Assembly (NCBI GenBank): GCA_032690845.1
Contig: CM064426.1
Coordinates: forward strand, 69,614,403-69,678,402
Reading direction: 5' to 3'
DNA length: 64,000 bases
Source of the DNA: Eleusine coracana subsp. coracana
Taxonomy: Eukaryota; Streptophyta; Magnoliopsida; Poales; Poaceae
The notes beneath the pieces were generated by a model. The model made no database searches. It was not told where the DNA came from and saw nothing but the letters and a program-made list of their open reading frames with translations. Numbering within the stretch: position 1 is the stretch's first letter; the number at the start of each line of letters is the position of its first letter. Both the position numbers and the translations under genes were made by a program. Shown here piece by piece: positions 1 through 11,932 of the stretch.

Positions 1-1190
1 TTGTGCAAGATCAAACACTTTTGCATAATTGACTGACGATTGCGCAAAGACCCATAAGTTTACCCCCCATAACCAAATCATCAAGGCCTACAATAAAGCC
101 AAGAAGGAGAGGATTGAACAGTTAAAGAGTATTTTAATTTGTTGTTTTTTGTAAAGTTAATGTAAACAGAAGAACAAAATAAACTAACCACAAGAAGAAG
201 AGGATTGTAGTATAAGAAAGCCTCATAAAGAAACAGGTCTCGGAGATCAGCACTCATTCTCATAACTGAGTCCCAACTTATCTGTAGTACCAAGACAATA
301 AGAAAATTACAACACAATGGCTCAGATCATGAATGAGAAGAGTACTAGTGGATATATCACATTAAAACTGACCTTGCAACAGCATAAGCCCCATAGGAGA
401 AACAATATAGCCTGGAAACAGCGCAGGTCAGTCATCAGCTTTTTGAGTATAATTCAAACAATGTATCATACATGTGGAATCAGACTCTCCACACACACAA
501 AAAAAAAAGGATCAGTTTTGGAGAACAAGGAAAAATTAAAGCATTAATGTTTACCATACATTATAAAATGCAGATGTACTTGTCAATAATGCACATAGAA
601 AGACATTGATGTTTACCATATATTATGAAATGCAGATGTACTTGTCAATAATGCACATAGAAAGACAAAATAGAAAATAACATGTTTGGACGTGCCGTAG
701 CAGCAAATAAAGCATTATAGAAGTTAGATTTCAGTGTCCTTTTAAAGCAACAGCAATTCATCAATGAATGAGTAGAAGTTATTTATTTCTAAGCGAAGGG
801 CAGGGGAGACATCAATTGCGTAAGTACTGATTAATTCGTATAAAGGAAACTGTTAACTTTGTCCTAAATTCTCGAACATCCTTCAGTTACTAGTGTCATT
901 ACATTGGGCTTTGTCATCGATGGAGCAAACTCCAAATAATTTTGCCTGCTCCAAATGGGTCCTCAGGAGATAGTACTGATTCTCTCTTCTACGGGAACAT
1001 CAAATGTGTATTAAACCGGTTCTATTGTAAAATGCAACGGCACATTATCGTTCATTAGGAGGTACTGGGCAACGAGAACTTGAAATGCGGGCTGCAATTT
1101 AGGGATGGAAGGTTAAAGTACCTTGAACCGCCAGAGGAACAGCGGCGACGGCATGATCACAGCGGCGGCAGGGATGCTGCTGCCCTTCAT
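1..1190 (-). CDS. EXS-domain (XPR1/PHO1/ERD1-type) membrane protein, 5' part, partial
   Basis: This is a multi-exon gene read leftwards and truncated at base 1. Four phase-0 coding exons with GT/AG borders can be placed. They are exon 1 at 1122-1190 (23 codons, ATG at 1190, ending LFLWRFK), exon 2 at 373-411 (13 codons, AILFLLWGLCCCK), exon 3 at 189-281 (31 codons, starting ISWDSVMRMSADLRD) and exon 4 from 87 to the edge (29 codons, containing WLWGVNLWVFAQSSVNYAKV). These sequences match the start of plant EXS family proteins that lack an N-terminal SPX domain. The family is related to XPR1/PHO1 phosphate exporters and yeast ERD1, polytopic proteins of the secretory pathway. Hydrophobic segments are visible in exons 2 and 4. 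The 39-nt exon 2 is easily missed by gene finders. The substrate and the C-terminal part cannot be judged here. The family call is from recognition; the exon structure is read directly. Confidence 0.85.
547..668. repeat. Two-copy tandem repeat, 62-bp period
   Basis: A 62-bp unit beginning ATGTTTACCATA is present twice in direct succession (547-608 and 609-about 668) with only a few differences. It lies in intron 1 of the EXS gene and has no evident coding role. Confidence 0.85.
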
Positions 1191-1760
1191 ATCGCCGGCA
1201 CTGCCGACTCGCTGTGGCCGCCGCGCCAGCGGACGAACCCAACAGCCCCAAAGAATCCTGCCGAACAGAAAACGCGGTTTTCAGCACTCTACGGCACAGA
1301 ATCGAACCCGGAAGGAACAGCCGATTAGACAGATAAACCATCCTTCCTTACACGACAGGAGAAGATACCGATCAAAACACTCTCCGCGTGCGGATCTCCT
1401 CGCCGCCCCACCCCGCGGCGGTCTTCCTCAGGAACGAAGAGGGGCCGCGGCCGCCGACGCGGAGGATGGATGACAAGGCAGGGGGAGGAGTGGAGTTCTC
1501 GGCGCGAGGATCCACACCTTGATCTAGACGCCCGGCGCTGAGCTCGGCAGAGGTGGAGGGGAATGGCAGCGGCGCCGAGATCTGGGAGGGAGGGGGAAGA
1601 AGGCGAGTGCGCACGAGGCGGCGTACGAATGGGAGAAAGGGAAACGGCCGGAAGAGGCCGCCCGACGACGAGTTTGACGTGTAAACGAACGAGCAACGAA
1701 CCCGCATTTTCCTAGTCTTAAATGTGTCGTGTTTAAATTTTTGGAGAATTTGTGCATGGA
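1191..1760 (-). promoter_or_regulatory. Probable 5' leader and promoter-proximal region of the EXS gene
   Basis: This GC-rich stretch lies directly upstream of the EXS start codon at 1190 and drops to AT-rich sequence after about 1710. This is the usual composition step at a grass transcription start. Overlapping ORFs here on both strands have low-complexity Pro/Arg/Ser composition and match nothing recognisable, so they are treated as non-coding. No clear TATA box was identified. Confidence 0.4.
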
Positions 1761-3905
1761 CACTACACGGGTACTTTACTTCGAACCCGAGTAACCATCA
1801 AATGTGTAGGTCAAACCATAGTGGCCCTACTGGCCTACTGGGAGAGTTTTGTTGAAACAATCTCATTTACTATCTAGAGATCTCTCTTTTAATAATTATA
1901 CCGAGGGAAAATAAAGTCAATTTAGAATGAGAAAAAAAAGGGTCAAACACCTATGAACAAAGCTAGGTTGCATTGAAGCACACGCGTGTATTGGCACCCA
2001 TGAAGATGCGAGATTTTGATGATTAGCATCTCATTTTTCACCTCTAGGTACTACATCTAGTCGTATACATTGTACACTATGTGGCACTCGGATTTTCATA
2101 GCGCTAGTAACTTCGGCGCTGGATGCTTGGAAGCTGGTAGGAAATTATCTGACGAAAAACATGGGGCACGTGGAAACAAGCCCAGTACAGCCTTGTATTA
2201 TAAGAAAAAAGCCCAATACGGCCTATTGAAGAAAATAATACGGGCCTTCTTCTATGGGAGCACATAGGGTGTGTTTGGTTGGTGCCCTCGCCTTGAGGAC
2301 CATGCGTCAGGTATCGATGGTGGCCTCAGCCATCCAAAATCGAACGCCTGAGGAGCGTGCCTGAGTTAGGCGCGTTTCTCCGGGTGCTAACCAAACTAGC
2401 CCATACTAAACGAGTGCTCCCGCCTCCACTCTACTGACTGACACGCCAAAGTTCAACTGTTGTTGACACGCTGAGTGACTGAGTAGCAGTCGCTGAAGCA
2501 GAGGAGGGTCTTCTTCAGTCTTGACGCAAAAGCGGCCAAGCCACGACGCGTTTCTTACTTCTTGCGAAAGGCTCCAACCCACGAACGCCGGCGAACGCGG
2601 ATGCCCGCTCCCACCGGGCACGCGATGACGCGGTAGGACAACGGCTGACTGCTGGGGCGCACACGGCCACCACCTCTCCGGATCTCAGAAGCCTCTTTTT
2701 CATCTCTCTCTCTCTCTAAAAAAAAGGGACTTGCTAATTTTTAGCTGTTTGAAAGTTGGGAGAACTTTTAGTCATCTCCTTGAGCCATTAGATCTAGATT
2801 TAATGATTTATAATTATTATATAAATAATCTTATAAAAGAAAAATTAAAATACAAAGTAATAAACCATTGACTGAAAGTTTTCAGCTGATTGAAAGTTAG
2901 AAAATATGAAAAGAAAAACACTTCACTCAATCTCGTTGTTGTTTATTACCAATATAATGGTTTACTTCAGATTAATTTGTGCTGCCATCAGCAAGTTGGA
3001 GCTTAGTCGCTCGACAAGGATTAGATTATATCCTTGACGATTGCATATCGAACTGTTGACTGAAGAAGATAGCGCAAGCTGAGCTGAAGCGGCTCCATCT
3101 TTCGGTCGTCGGAGACAAATGGAGGAGTGTCTCGGCAAGCAACACGCAATCAACCATAAACACACAACAGGGAACAGAGCGTGAACGTGACGTCCTGGGT
3201 TTAACGCTAACCACAGACTTGACACGCCCCGTGTCGTATCTACGGGTGCCTAACTGTAGATTTCGACGGGTGCAGGAGCCGGGTTGCATCGGGATACAAG
3301 ACCCGGAGCGCGACGTGACATTCTCGCAGGATCCATCGGGATCAAATGTATCTGGCCTGCTACTGCTAACCGCGTCCTACTGTTTTGCTCTACAAAGATT
3401 CGAGCAAGGTCTAATCAGCGTGAGCTCATCGATCGGACGACCTCGAGAGAGAGGCAGGTCGATGGAAGCGATCCAGTAGAATTTTTTGATTAATAATCAT
3501 CGTTACCTGACGCTCAGAACTGAATGCCAGTGGAATGAACTCACTGGTGCAGCAGGGATGCAGCGAGGCTCCACCAGGTTAGTTATAAATAAATTGATGA
3601 AGCTCGGATTAAGTTGCCGGGCAAACCGAGGTCCACGGAGGAGTATTAACGGACCGGGTCTCTCGAGGCAGTCAAAAGTGGAAACAAACTACAATTGAAA
3701 AGGGGAGAAATTTCTGACGGAACTCACCAGCTACTCCCTACTAGTACCAATCCTCCCTCGCGCTCTCTCTCTCCCGGCAAACTTGCAGTATAGACATGCC
3801 ATTTTTGCTAGTTGGAAGTTCGAAGAACTAGTACCTACCCCGTTACACAAAAAGCTCCCGAGAAGAAGACCAGTGTGAACAAGCTAGCTACCTCCAGGCT
3901 ACTAC
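1761..3905. other. Intergenic region between divergent EXS and WAK-like genes
   Basis: No gene could be supported. Apart from the MITE at 2267-2402, it holds a GC-rich island at about 2400-2700 ending in a CT run, an AT-rich stretch at 2720-2960, and mixed sequence up to the receptor-kinase start. Short ORFs on both strands have no recognisable motif. The last few hundred bases must contain the promoter of the kinase gene; a CT-rich tract is seen around 3757-3777. Confidence 0.5.
2267..2402. mobile_element. Small MITE with imperfect terminal inverted repeats
   Basis: The left end GGGTGTGTTTGGTTGGTGCC pairs imperfectly with the inverted right end ...GGGTGCTAACCAAACTAGCCC. The flanking ATA occurs on both sides (2264-2266 and 2403-2405), consistent with a 3-bp target duplication. 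The 136-bp length and TIR style fit Tourist/Harbinger-like MITEs, but the family assignment is inferred. Confidence 0.55.
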
Positions 3906-6900
3906 ATGCATCATCATCATCTTCTCCAGCTCATCCTCTTCTTCTTGCTCCCCCATGCTGCAACCTTCGCCGTCGGCCTCGGCGGCGATCGGTGCAATAA
4001 TCGGCAGTGCGGCAGCACCGTCGTCCCCTACCCTTTCGGCTTCTCCGGCGACTGCCCCATCCTCCTGATGTGCAACACAACGATCTCCGACATGCCGTTG
4101 CTGCCGCACAGCAAAGCGACGGCGAACTACCCGGTCCTCTCGTTCAACTCCACCGCCTCCACCTTCCTCGCCTCCATCTCGCCATCCTGCAACCGCCCCG
4201 TGCGCGACGCGTCGGCGTCGCTCGCCGGCGTCTTCCGCGGCGGCGCCGCCGGCTACGCCGTGTCCTCCCGCACCAGCGTCTTCCTCCGCGGCGGCAGCTC
4301 ATGCCGGGCGCCGAACACAACAGCCTTCAACTGCACCGTCCCTGAGATGCTCATGACGGGGCTCCTCCGCACGAACCAGTGCCGCGGCGCCGGCAACGAC
4401 ACGGCGCTGACGTGCGTGCCGGCGGCGCCACCGAGCGTGGCGGCGAGCGGCCAGGGTGAGTTCATGCGGTGGGCGATGGTGAGCGAGTCCGGGTGCGAGG
4501 ACGCGCTCACGGCGACGGTGTACGGCGACACGCAGCAGGGCATGCCGTCGCTGCAGTTCGGCGTCGCCGAGCTGGGATGGTGGCTCAACGGCACGTGCCT
4601 CGCCGCCGACTCCGGCCAGTGCGCGCCGAACGCGACGTGCCGCGACGTGGAGACGCCGGCCGGGAAGCCGGGGCACCGGTGCGCGTGCCCGGACGGGATG
4701 GCCGGAGACGGGTTCGCCGCCGGCGAGGGGTGCCACGGGGACGCCGGTGAGTTGCTTTTCCTCTATCCTTTAATTAATTTTGTTGGTCTAGACTATCATC
4801 GTCACGGCGGAGCGGTGTTTTGGTGGTGAGTGCCACGCCAGCCGCACCCCCGGAAGTCTTCGCTGCGTGCGGTCAAGCACGCCACAGCGACCTAATCATA
4901 GGTTCACAATCACTAATTTAAAACAATGCTGCAACTATACACGTCCGAAAAGAAATGAAACATTGGTCTAATTAATCATGGAGAGTGCTGCTCTTACAAC
5001 AACCCAGTCCTAACGCAAAAAATACTTCCACATTCTCAAACGAGAGCAAGAAAAAAAAATACTTGTATTTTTCTTCTTTTAGACCAAGTGTTTTGTTTTA
5101 AAAAAAGAGATAGTATCACTGTCATTAAGTTAATATTAGAACGAATGACAATGATACCATCTCTTTACACATTTTAATTTGTCATCACGCGAGGAATATA
5201 TGTGTTCATTCAGGACGATCTAATAATCATGGAGTGTTGTTCTTACAACAATCCATCTCTAACGCAAAACTACTTCCACATTCTAAAACGGATGCAAGAA
5301 AGCGAAGTCATTTTTTTTGCAGTACTAGTACTTCTCTTTTTTATTAGCTAAAGTACATTTCTCTTTATTTTTTCTAAAAGTGCAGGAGCATTGTCATTGT
5401 TAAGATAGATAGAAGAGATATACTTAATTTTCTTCTCATTACACCTCTTTTTTTTTTCGAGTGTAGCAGCATTGTCATTTGTTAAGATAGATAGAAAGAG
5501 AAGTACTTAATTTTCTTCTCATTACATATTTTAATCTGTCGTCACGGGAGAAAGCTATGCATTCACGACGATATCATATACTCTTTCTATCTATCTTAGG
5601 TAATCTAGGAGTACTAAGGTTCAGACTGGCATGGTAGTTTTGTAGGTTGACATCCTTTAATGTTCTTGAAAAAAGTTTCACATCCTTTGCTAGACTTGTA
5701 GAGATTCAAAATCTGAGTGTTTCAAGACGCGACAGGGATTGAATCGTTGACAATGGCGCCAATACAAACCTGTCACGTGTTTAATACTGGGCGCTATCTG
5801 AAAGAAATAAAAAAACTTTACCTCGTAGTATAGACTTTTCAACGAAACAGTTCCACGAACTTCATTTCTAGAGCCAGCTAAGCTCCTTTCTTCAATTCAA
5901 CCCACGGGCTAAGGGTGTGTTCGTTTTCACCCTCTAATTAATATTGTGATATTAATTAGAAATATTAAATATAGATTACTGATAAAATTTAGTTTATAAT
6001 CCTTCCTTTGAATGACGAGATAAATCTATTAAAACTAATTAGGTCATGATTAGATAATATGATGATATAGTAAATATCTCTTAATAATGATTTAATTAAG
6101 CTTAATGAATTTGTCACGCTGATGTGCATTCAACTCTGTAATTAGTTTTATATTTAATATATATTTAATAATCATATATAACATTTTAATAATTAATGTG
6201 ACCTCACTAAAATTTAGATACAAAGAAACAAACACACCCTAAGTTACGAAACGCGTTCACAGCCTACATGTTTCCACCATGACTCTTCTGGTTCAACAAA
6301 TCATATTCGAGAAACTCTTTTTTGTTGAATTTTATCAAGTGACAACGGTAATATTATTGGGATCGAGCTGGCATACGGTTCCGTTTACACGTTTTTTTAC
6401 TTGTTCCTTTGATACGTTGTCGCTCCAACAAAAAACACTCTGCTTTTGACTTTTAAGGAAAGGAAACAAAATGATACAACATCATACTAGTAGCATCTAG
6501 CATGAGCCTGTTGCCCTGTCAGAAGCGTCGAGTCAAACGTGTGGCGTTATGAAGAGCATTTTTACTCCTCAACAGAAAACCAACGAACTGCCACCAAGTA
6601 CCTGTAATCTGACCCAATTTATGATCTTATCGATCCGATGTTGTCCAATAAAAGAAGTTTGATGAATTTTATATTAGTAGTTAAATTTACAATTGTTTCA
6701 TTTATCATATTTTTTGCAGGATCCAAGAAGAACAAAAGTGTCCCCTTCATAGTTGCAGGTAAAAATACAACTCTCCTGCTTGACTTAATACTAGTCTCGT
6801 ATAGTACTAATCCTGTTGCGTACGGCACGGTGAGAAAGAACCGGATAATACGATCAGGCAGGTGCTTCAGGTGAAGCCAGTACTTCGTCTCGTCTGTATT

Positions 6901-8639
6901 TTCTCGGCCGGTTAGGTACAGTATCATGCTCGTTCAATGCTGACTGCTGACTTGGAAAACTGACATTAACAGATGAGTGCTCGTTCGAGTTTTAAGAACT
7001 TATTGTTTGGATTAGTCAATTCTTCTGAAACTGATAGCAAAACCGGTCCTTGTTGTTACCAATCGTGAGCGGTAGGGTCCCCGTGTGCAGGAACTAGTCT
7101 AATCCTTCCTTTTTTTTTTTTGGTGAAACAATTCAGTTACTATCCATTTCCTATGGGATTGAGCTTACTCTTCAATTGGAACAAGAACAAAGGGATTGGT
7201 TTTGTTTTATATATTCAACAACCAACATGCTAAATGGATCAGAATTTGCTTTTACAGTAAGCCGATAATAAATCAAAGAAAAAAAGCACAAACCAAAAAA
7301 AACGTACTATCAACCGGTTCGTCAGAGCTGTAAGATCGGACTTGAAATCTGCGACTAACACACACTTTTAACGGCAGGGGTGTTGGCCGGCGTCACGGTG
7401 ATCATCGGCGCGGTCGTGGTGTGCCGGCTGCACCGCCGTCGATCCGCCGCATACCGCTACGGGTCGGCGATGCGTCTCCTCTCGGAGGCGGCGTCCTCGA
7501 GCGGCGTGCCGGTGTACACGTACCACGAGGTGTCCCGCGCCACCAACGGCTTCTCCCACACGCACCGCCTCGGCACCGGCGCCTACGGCACCGTCTACGT
7601 CGGCAAGCTCCCGGTCCCGTCGTCGTCGTCGGCGAGCGGCGGCGCCGCAACGCCGTCCCTCGTCGCCATCAAGCGGCTGCGCCGCCGCGTCCCCCACGGC
7701 GGCGGCGACGACGACGAAGAAGACGGCCGCGCGCTGCTCAACGAGATCCGGCTCGTCTCCTCCGTCCGCCACCGTAACCTGGTCCGCCTCCTCGGCTGCT
7801 GCCTCGACCGCGGCGAGCACATCCTCGTCTACGAGTACGTCCCCAACGGCACGCTCTCCCACCACCTCCACCGCCACGTCACCGCCGGGCCCCACCACAC
7901 AAGCAGCCTCCCGTGGCGGGCCCGGCTCGTGGTTGCGGCGGAGACGGCGGCAGCGATCGCGCACCTCCACGCGTCCCGCATCTTCCACCGCGACGTCAAG
8001 TCAAGCAACATCCTCCTCGACGCCGGCCTCCGCCCGAAGCTCGCCGACTTCGGCCTGTCCCGCTCCGGCCACCTCGCCGGCGACGGCGGCGACGCGCGCT
8101 CGTACGTGTCCACGGCGCCGCAGGGCACGCCGGGGTACGTGGACCCGGAGTACCACCAGAGCTTCCACCTCTCCGACAAGAGCGACGTGTACAGCTTCGG
8201 CGTCGTCCTGCTCGAGCTCGTCACCGCCATGAAGGTCGTCGACTTCGCGCGCCCGCCCGCCGAGGTCAACCTCGCCTCCCTCGGGATCGACCGCATCGCC
8301 AAGGGAAAGGTCAACGAGATCGTTGACCCGGTGATCCTCGGCGACGGCGGCGAGGGGGAGTGGGTCATGGAGTCGGTAAGGCGGGTCAGCGAGCTCGCGT
8401 TCCGGTGCCTCGCGTTCCAGAAGGATGTGCGCCCGTGCATGAGCGAGGTGGCCGCCGAGTTAGGCCGGGTCAGGGACGACGCACCGCCGGGCCCGGGCTC
8501 TGATGATGGGTCCGCCGGGCTTGCGGACTCGGCGGTGCCGAAGAAGGCGGCATCGCCCGTGTCAGTGCACGAGGTGTGGGTCAGTGACCGGAGCTCGCTG
8601 TCCACCAACGACTCCGCCATCATGCCAAGGTTTTTATGA
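3906..8639 (+). CDS. Wall-associated receptor kinase-like protein (WAKL14/20-like), 3 exons
   Basis: Exons are 3906-4746, 6720-6758 and 7378-8639, joined in phase 1 with GT/AG borders, giving 713 residues. Residues 1-22 look like a signal peptide. A GUB_WAK-type cysteine-rich domain follows (C30, C35, the PYPFGFSGDC motif, C56). Near residues 245-278 there is an EGF-like segment containing CACPDGMAGDGF. A membrane helix spans about 287-311. The kinase has the glycine loop GTGAYG (359-364), VAIK lysine 392, HRDVKSSN with D479, DFG at 497-499 and GTPGYVDPEY, so it is a complete RD kinase. Such proteins sit in the plasma membrane and bind wall pectin or relay wall and pathogen signals. The family is known; the ligand is not. 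The 39-nt exon 2 encodes the juxtamembrane linker before the helix. Upstream in-frame alternatives were not preferred, because ATG 3906 directly starts the signal peptide. Confidence 0.9.
4966..5560. repeat. Diverged duplicated segments in intron 1 of the receptor-kinase gene
   Basis: A block of about 100 bp at 4966-5060 recurs at 5216-5315; shared strings include CTTACAACAA, CTAACGCAAAA and TACTTCCACATTCT. A second block around 5385-5450 recurs at 5463-5530 (TTAAGATAGATAGAA, ACTTAATTTTCTTCTCATTACA). A third partial copy of the flank (ACATTTTAATTTGTCATCACG) is at 5166-5190. The intron therefore grew by local duplications. Confidence 0.75.
5913..6239. mobile_element. Tourist-like (PIF/Harbinger) MITE in kinase intron 1
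   Basis: The terminal inverted repeats GGGTGTGTTCGTTT and AAACAAACACACCC are flanked on both sides by TAA (5910-5912 and 6240-6242), the 3-bp target preference of Tourist MITEs. The 327-bp interior is AT-rich and non-coding. Confidence 0.75.
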
Positions 8640-9205
8640 TGTACTATAACATTATCAAGCGCAAACGCCGGGGAAAATGAGACCCAATTTAACAATTCTT
8701 TCCGTGACTCTCATCGTGCTCCATGAGATGTTAAAGAGCCGTTCATAGAACCACTGCTGTATATTTTAGCACTATACAGTATTCGTTATTTCGACGAAAA
8801 TGTGCAACGTAATAGTATCTTATTACAGCCTCACTGGTATGGGTACAAGACAACCCATGTTCTTGCTACAGATGACATGTCAACATCATCAGGAGCTTTG
8901 GTCCCTATCGTCATTTACCATGCAAGCAAGAAACACAGCTTGGTGGTAACCGGAGTACACCCACATTGGGAACAACTATAACTTTTACCAACCACAGATT
9001 GTAACGCAGGAGCATAATCCGCACACTTAGTTTCCTCCACCAAAATGGCGATGGACCACATGAAAAGCATTGGGAAATACACTGATGGCTGATCCTAACC
9101 GATAGTACACCATCGTCCTACAAATACTGAAGAGCGCGAAAACTAAAGACACTGAACAACACTACTTTAGCAACAGCGTACCTCCTTACATCTCAAGAAC
9201 AGAAG
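8640..9205. other. Intergenic region downstream of the kinase gene
   Basis: This interval contains the 3' UTR of the receptor-kinase gene and the promoter of the small cysteine-rich gene. No repeat, RNA gene or ORF with recognisable content was seen. Confidence 0.5.
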
Positions 9206-9391
9206 ATGTGCAGAAAGGAGGAGTGCAGCAAGTGCGGCAAGTTCACCTGGAACGGCTGCGGCAAACATGTCAAGTCCGTTTATGACAGTATTGAAAAGGG
9301 GAAGCACTGCGCCTGCAAACCATGGCCAGGTGTCGACACAAAGGCAGAAGGATCCACATCCAATGCAGAAGGAGGTCAATTGTCTTGCTGA
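9206..9391 (+). CDS. Small cysteine-rich conserved protein (61 aa)
   Basis: A single-exon ORF of 61 residues starts MCRKEECSKCGKFTW and has cysteines at 2, 7, 10, 18, 35, 37 and 61. The CRxxxCxxCxKxxWxGCGxHxxSV pattern followed by a CxC pair resembles a small uncharacterised protein family seen in plants and fungi. The spacing suggests metal binding or disulphide bonding, but no function is known to me. There is no signal peptide or membrane segment. The gene is convergent with the octanoyltransferase gene, with about 217 bp between the stop codons. The start at 9206 is the first ATG of the frame and gives the conserved N-terminus. Metallothionein is an alternative, but the cysteine layout is not of a standard plant metallothionein type. 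Confidence 0.75.
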   Translation: MCRKEECSKCGKFTWNGCGKHVKSVYDSIEKGKHCACKPWPGVDTKAEGSTSNAEGGQLSC

Positions 9392-9608
9392 GATTTCCTT
9401 TTGTTTAACAGCCACTTCAATTTTCTGACTGATTCTGGTGACTGATTTTCAGGTCAAGCACAAGCTTAATTTCGATGCAAACAGATCACTAGATTTGACA
9501 CTACTGGATCGGAGGACGTTTCACTTCTAGTAGACAATGCTATAGTCTTCTTTATATGAGTGTACTGGTTTCTGGCTTCTCAATAAAACTGTATTTTTAA
9601 GAATCAAA

Positions 9609-11479
9609 TCAACCATTGTGCACTTGGTTCAAACTGTTGTTTTCTTGCAAACTCCAATCAGGTCTACATTCTAGAGACAAGTTGAAAATATCTGTAAACT
9701 CTTCAATCAGTGATTTATATGCTATATCCATCAGTGATTTATCATCCATCTCTCTCCCACCAGATGCCTTTTGTAGTATCTCCTTAATGCTCCCAACGCC
9801 ACGGTCTTTTATGCCACAGGGAACAATCATTTCAAATGGGGTTAAGTCAGTTGTAACGTTCAATGCTAGACCATGGTAAGATATCCACCGAGAGACATGA
9901 ATGCCTATGGCTGCAACTTTCTGATCCCCTAGAGAAGAAACAAAGAGGATTTATTAGAAATGTCACGGAACTGTGAATTCTAAGCATTAGAAAAACAAAG
10001 TATTAAATGAGAAAGAAAAATGAAACGGGGGCTAGTAAAACACTTGAATTTTTTCCCAAGGATAGTACATACCAACCCAAACACCAGTGAGATCATCTAC
10101 TCTTGATGCCTCTATAGAGAATGAAGATTTGAGGGCACGGATTATCGCTTCTTCAAGTGATCTGAAGTACCAATGAAGATCTGTCTTGTGATATCGCAAA
10201 TTGAGAATCGGGTACATAACAAGCTACAGAGAAAGAAAAACGGTTGTAAGAAGCATGGTTATGCAGCACTCGATCATAGAAGCTGCAAAGAATACTGTAC
10301 ACAGTGAAGAGCTACAGAATTATTGTTCCATTATGAAAAATCTTAGGATATATTGTATCCTGATTTCAAAATGTCCATACTATCGATCCATACTTCAAAT
10401 ACAACTAACTAGAACAGACCAAAATTCGAAACAGAAGCAAGTAATCAAGAAGCATATCAGAAAAAAGTAAGAAAAATGGTAAAGACACTTTCTTCTTAAG
10501 AAAGAAAGATACATGAAGAATACCTGCCCAGGGCCATGATATGTCACTTCCCCACCACGGTCAATACGACAAATCTCAAAAGGAGGATCTTGCACATTGA
10601 AATGGAGGTTGTCCTCGCTGCTGCCAGTGCCGAGTGTATAAATCGATGGATGTTGCAAAGCAATTAAGGTGTCTGAGCAATCTTCATCCCTGTCTAACAA
10701 CCATTTCCTCTTCGTAACAATGGATTTCTGCCAAGCCAAAGAATCAGCATATGGAACTATCTGCTGATGGAGATCAAAGCAGTCACACCTGTTCAAAAGT
10801 AGCTAGCGTCATCACCATGACCAACATAATGTAAGCGACAAACTTTAGGAGTACAGTTTGTATACTACTATTATGTGCAACTCGAAACAAACAAGGCTAT
10901 ATTGTACTGCTCATTTTGCGCAACTCACTAGTAAAAGAGGAGCGTCCTTATGGCAGAACTTCAGCACTGCAACCTAGTAACATCTTTTGAATACCGAATG
11001 CTTATATAATTTTTTTTGAATGCATATATCGAATTTCTAATGCCGAATACAATTTAACTCCAGAGTGTCTGGAAGGGCCAAATAGTTGAGGCCTTTTCGA
11101 GTCTCCAAACAAAAAAAAAACATCTAGTATGGATCGCACAACTGACAACTGTATCAATGCATCGAGAAATCGATAAGAAAGCTACTGAAACCAATCTAGC
11201 ATTCCATGAAAGGGGCCGAGCACTACTGCTTTTTACTAATCCACGCTATGTGAAAAACTTCACGGCTGAAACATAGTAAGGATCAGAGTACGCTTACCTT
11301 CTTCTTCCGATGGAATTCGCGGGGCGGGCCTGAAGATCCGATTTCCTCGGCGCAGCGGCAGAGCCAGAGCAGCGAACGGCTGCCGCGAGTCGAACGCTTC
11401 CAGCGAACGAGGTGGCAGCCGCTGGGAAGGGCGCGGCACGGTGGTAGCTAGAGGGGGGCGATGAGGGCAGGAGGGCCAT
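9609..11479 (-). CDS. Plastidial-type octanoyltransferase (LipB/LIP2p), copy A, 4 exons
   Basis: Exons are 11298-11479, 10524-10788, 10073-10223 and 9609-9928 on the minus strand, giving 305 residues. The enzyme moves octanoyl from acyl carrier protein to lipoyl domains, the first step of lipoate assembly on proteins such as plastid pyruvate dehydrogenase E2. The LipB signature RGGEVTYHGPGQ is in exon 2. The catalytic lysine lies in DQKVAAIG and the catalytic cysteine in IVPCGIKDRG, both in exon 4, together with YHGLALNV. Exon 1 encodes a Ser/Ala/Arg-rich N-terminus starting MALLPSSPPSSYHRA that reads like a plastid transit peptide. All splice borders are GT/AG. It lies about 450 bp downstream of a second copy in the same orientation. 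All key residues are intact, so it is probably functional. Confidence 0.88.
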
Positions 11480-11932
11480 GGCGCCGTCTCGCCTCGCGCG
11501 TGGAAGGCGTATGAGCCGGGCCCTTTCGTGCTCCCGGTGCGGCCGGCGCGCGTCGGCGGAGGGCGGAGGCACCGAGGAGGAAGACGACACGAGGAAACCT
11601 CGCCTCGCAGGCGTAAAGGTTCCAGCCCACGAAGGACATTGGGCCGTCGATGCCACGAATCACGAGTACGTGGGCTGCCGGGCCCGCTTCTTAGCTCGCT
11701 TGCATCAAGGCTGGCCCAAATAGGGACAGTGCTAATAGAGCTGCAAAAGTTCAGCAGGACGTGATTGAGGAGAAAGGAAAAGAATTATCACCTCTAATTA
11801 ATATCATAATCCATAACCATAGGAGTAAAAATAAGAAATTGTTTCTAGCTTCCCAATAGAACTACAGTTTCAATGTTTCAATAAACATCGTGCAGTTAGT
11901 TGGAATTACAGTTTCCCTCTCCAAACTCACAA
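11480..11932. promoter_or_regulatory. Short spacer between the two octanoyltransferase copies
   Basis: This 453-bp spacer must hold both the promoter and 5' leader of copy A (GC-rich part, 11480-11720) and the 3' UTR of copy B (AT-rich part). A GC-rich block is also found upstream of copy B around 13618-13760, but no shared regulatory element was identified. Confidence 0.4.

Noticed and set aside
1123..1707. Overlapping GC-rich ORFs on both strands
   Set aside because: Low-complexity Arg/Pro/Ser composition, mutually overlapping, and explained by the GC-rich leader and first exon of the EXS gene.
2962..3700. Short ORFs upstream of the receptor kinase
   Set aside because: Overlapping frames on both strands with no family resemblance; more likely promoter or intergenic DNA.
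7368..8695. Long antisense ORFs (206 and 288 codons) across the kinase exon
   Set aside because: These are shadows of the GC-rich kinase frame, with no domain.
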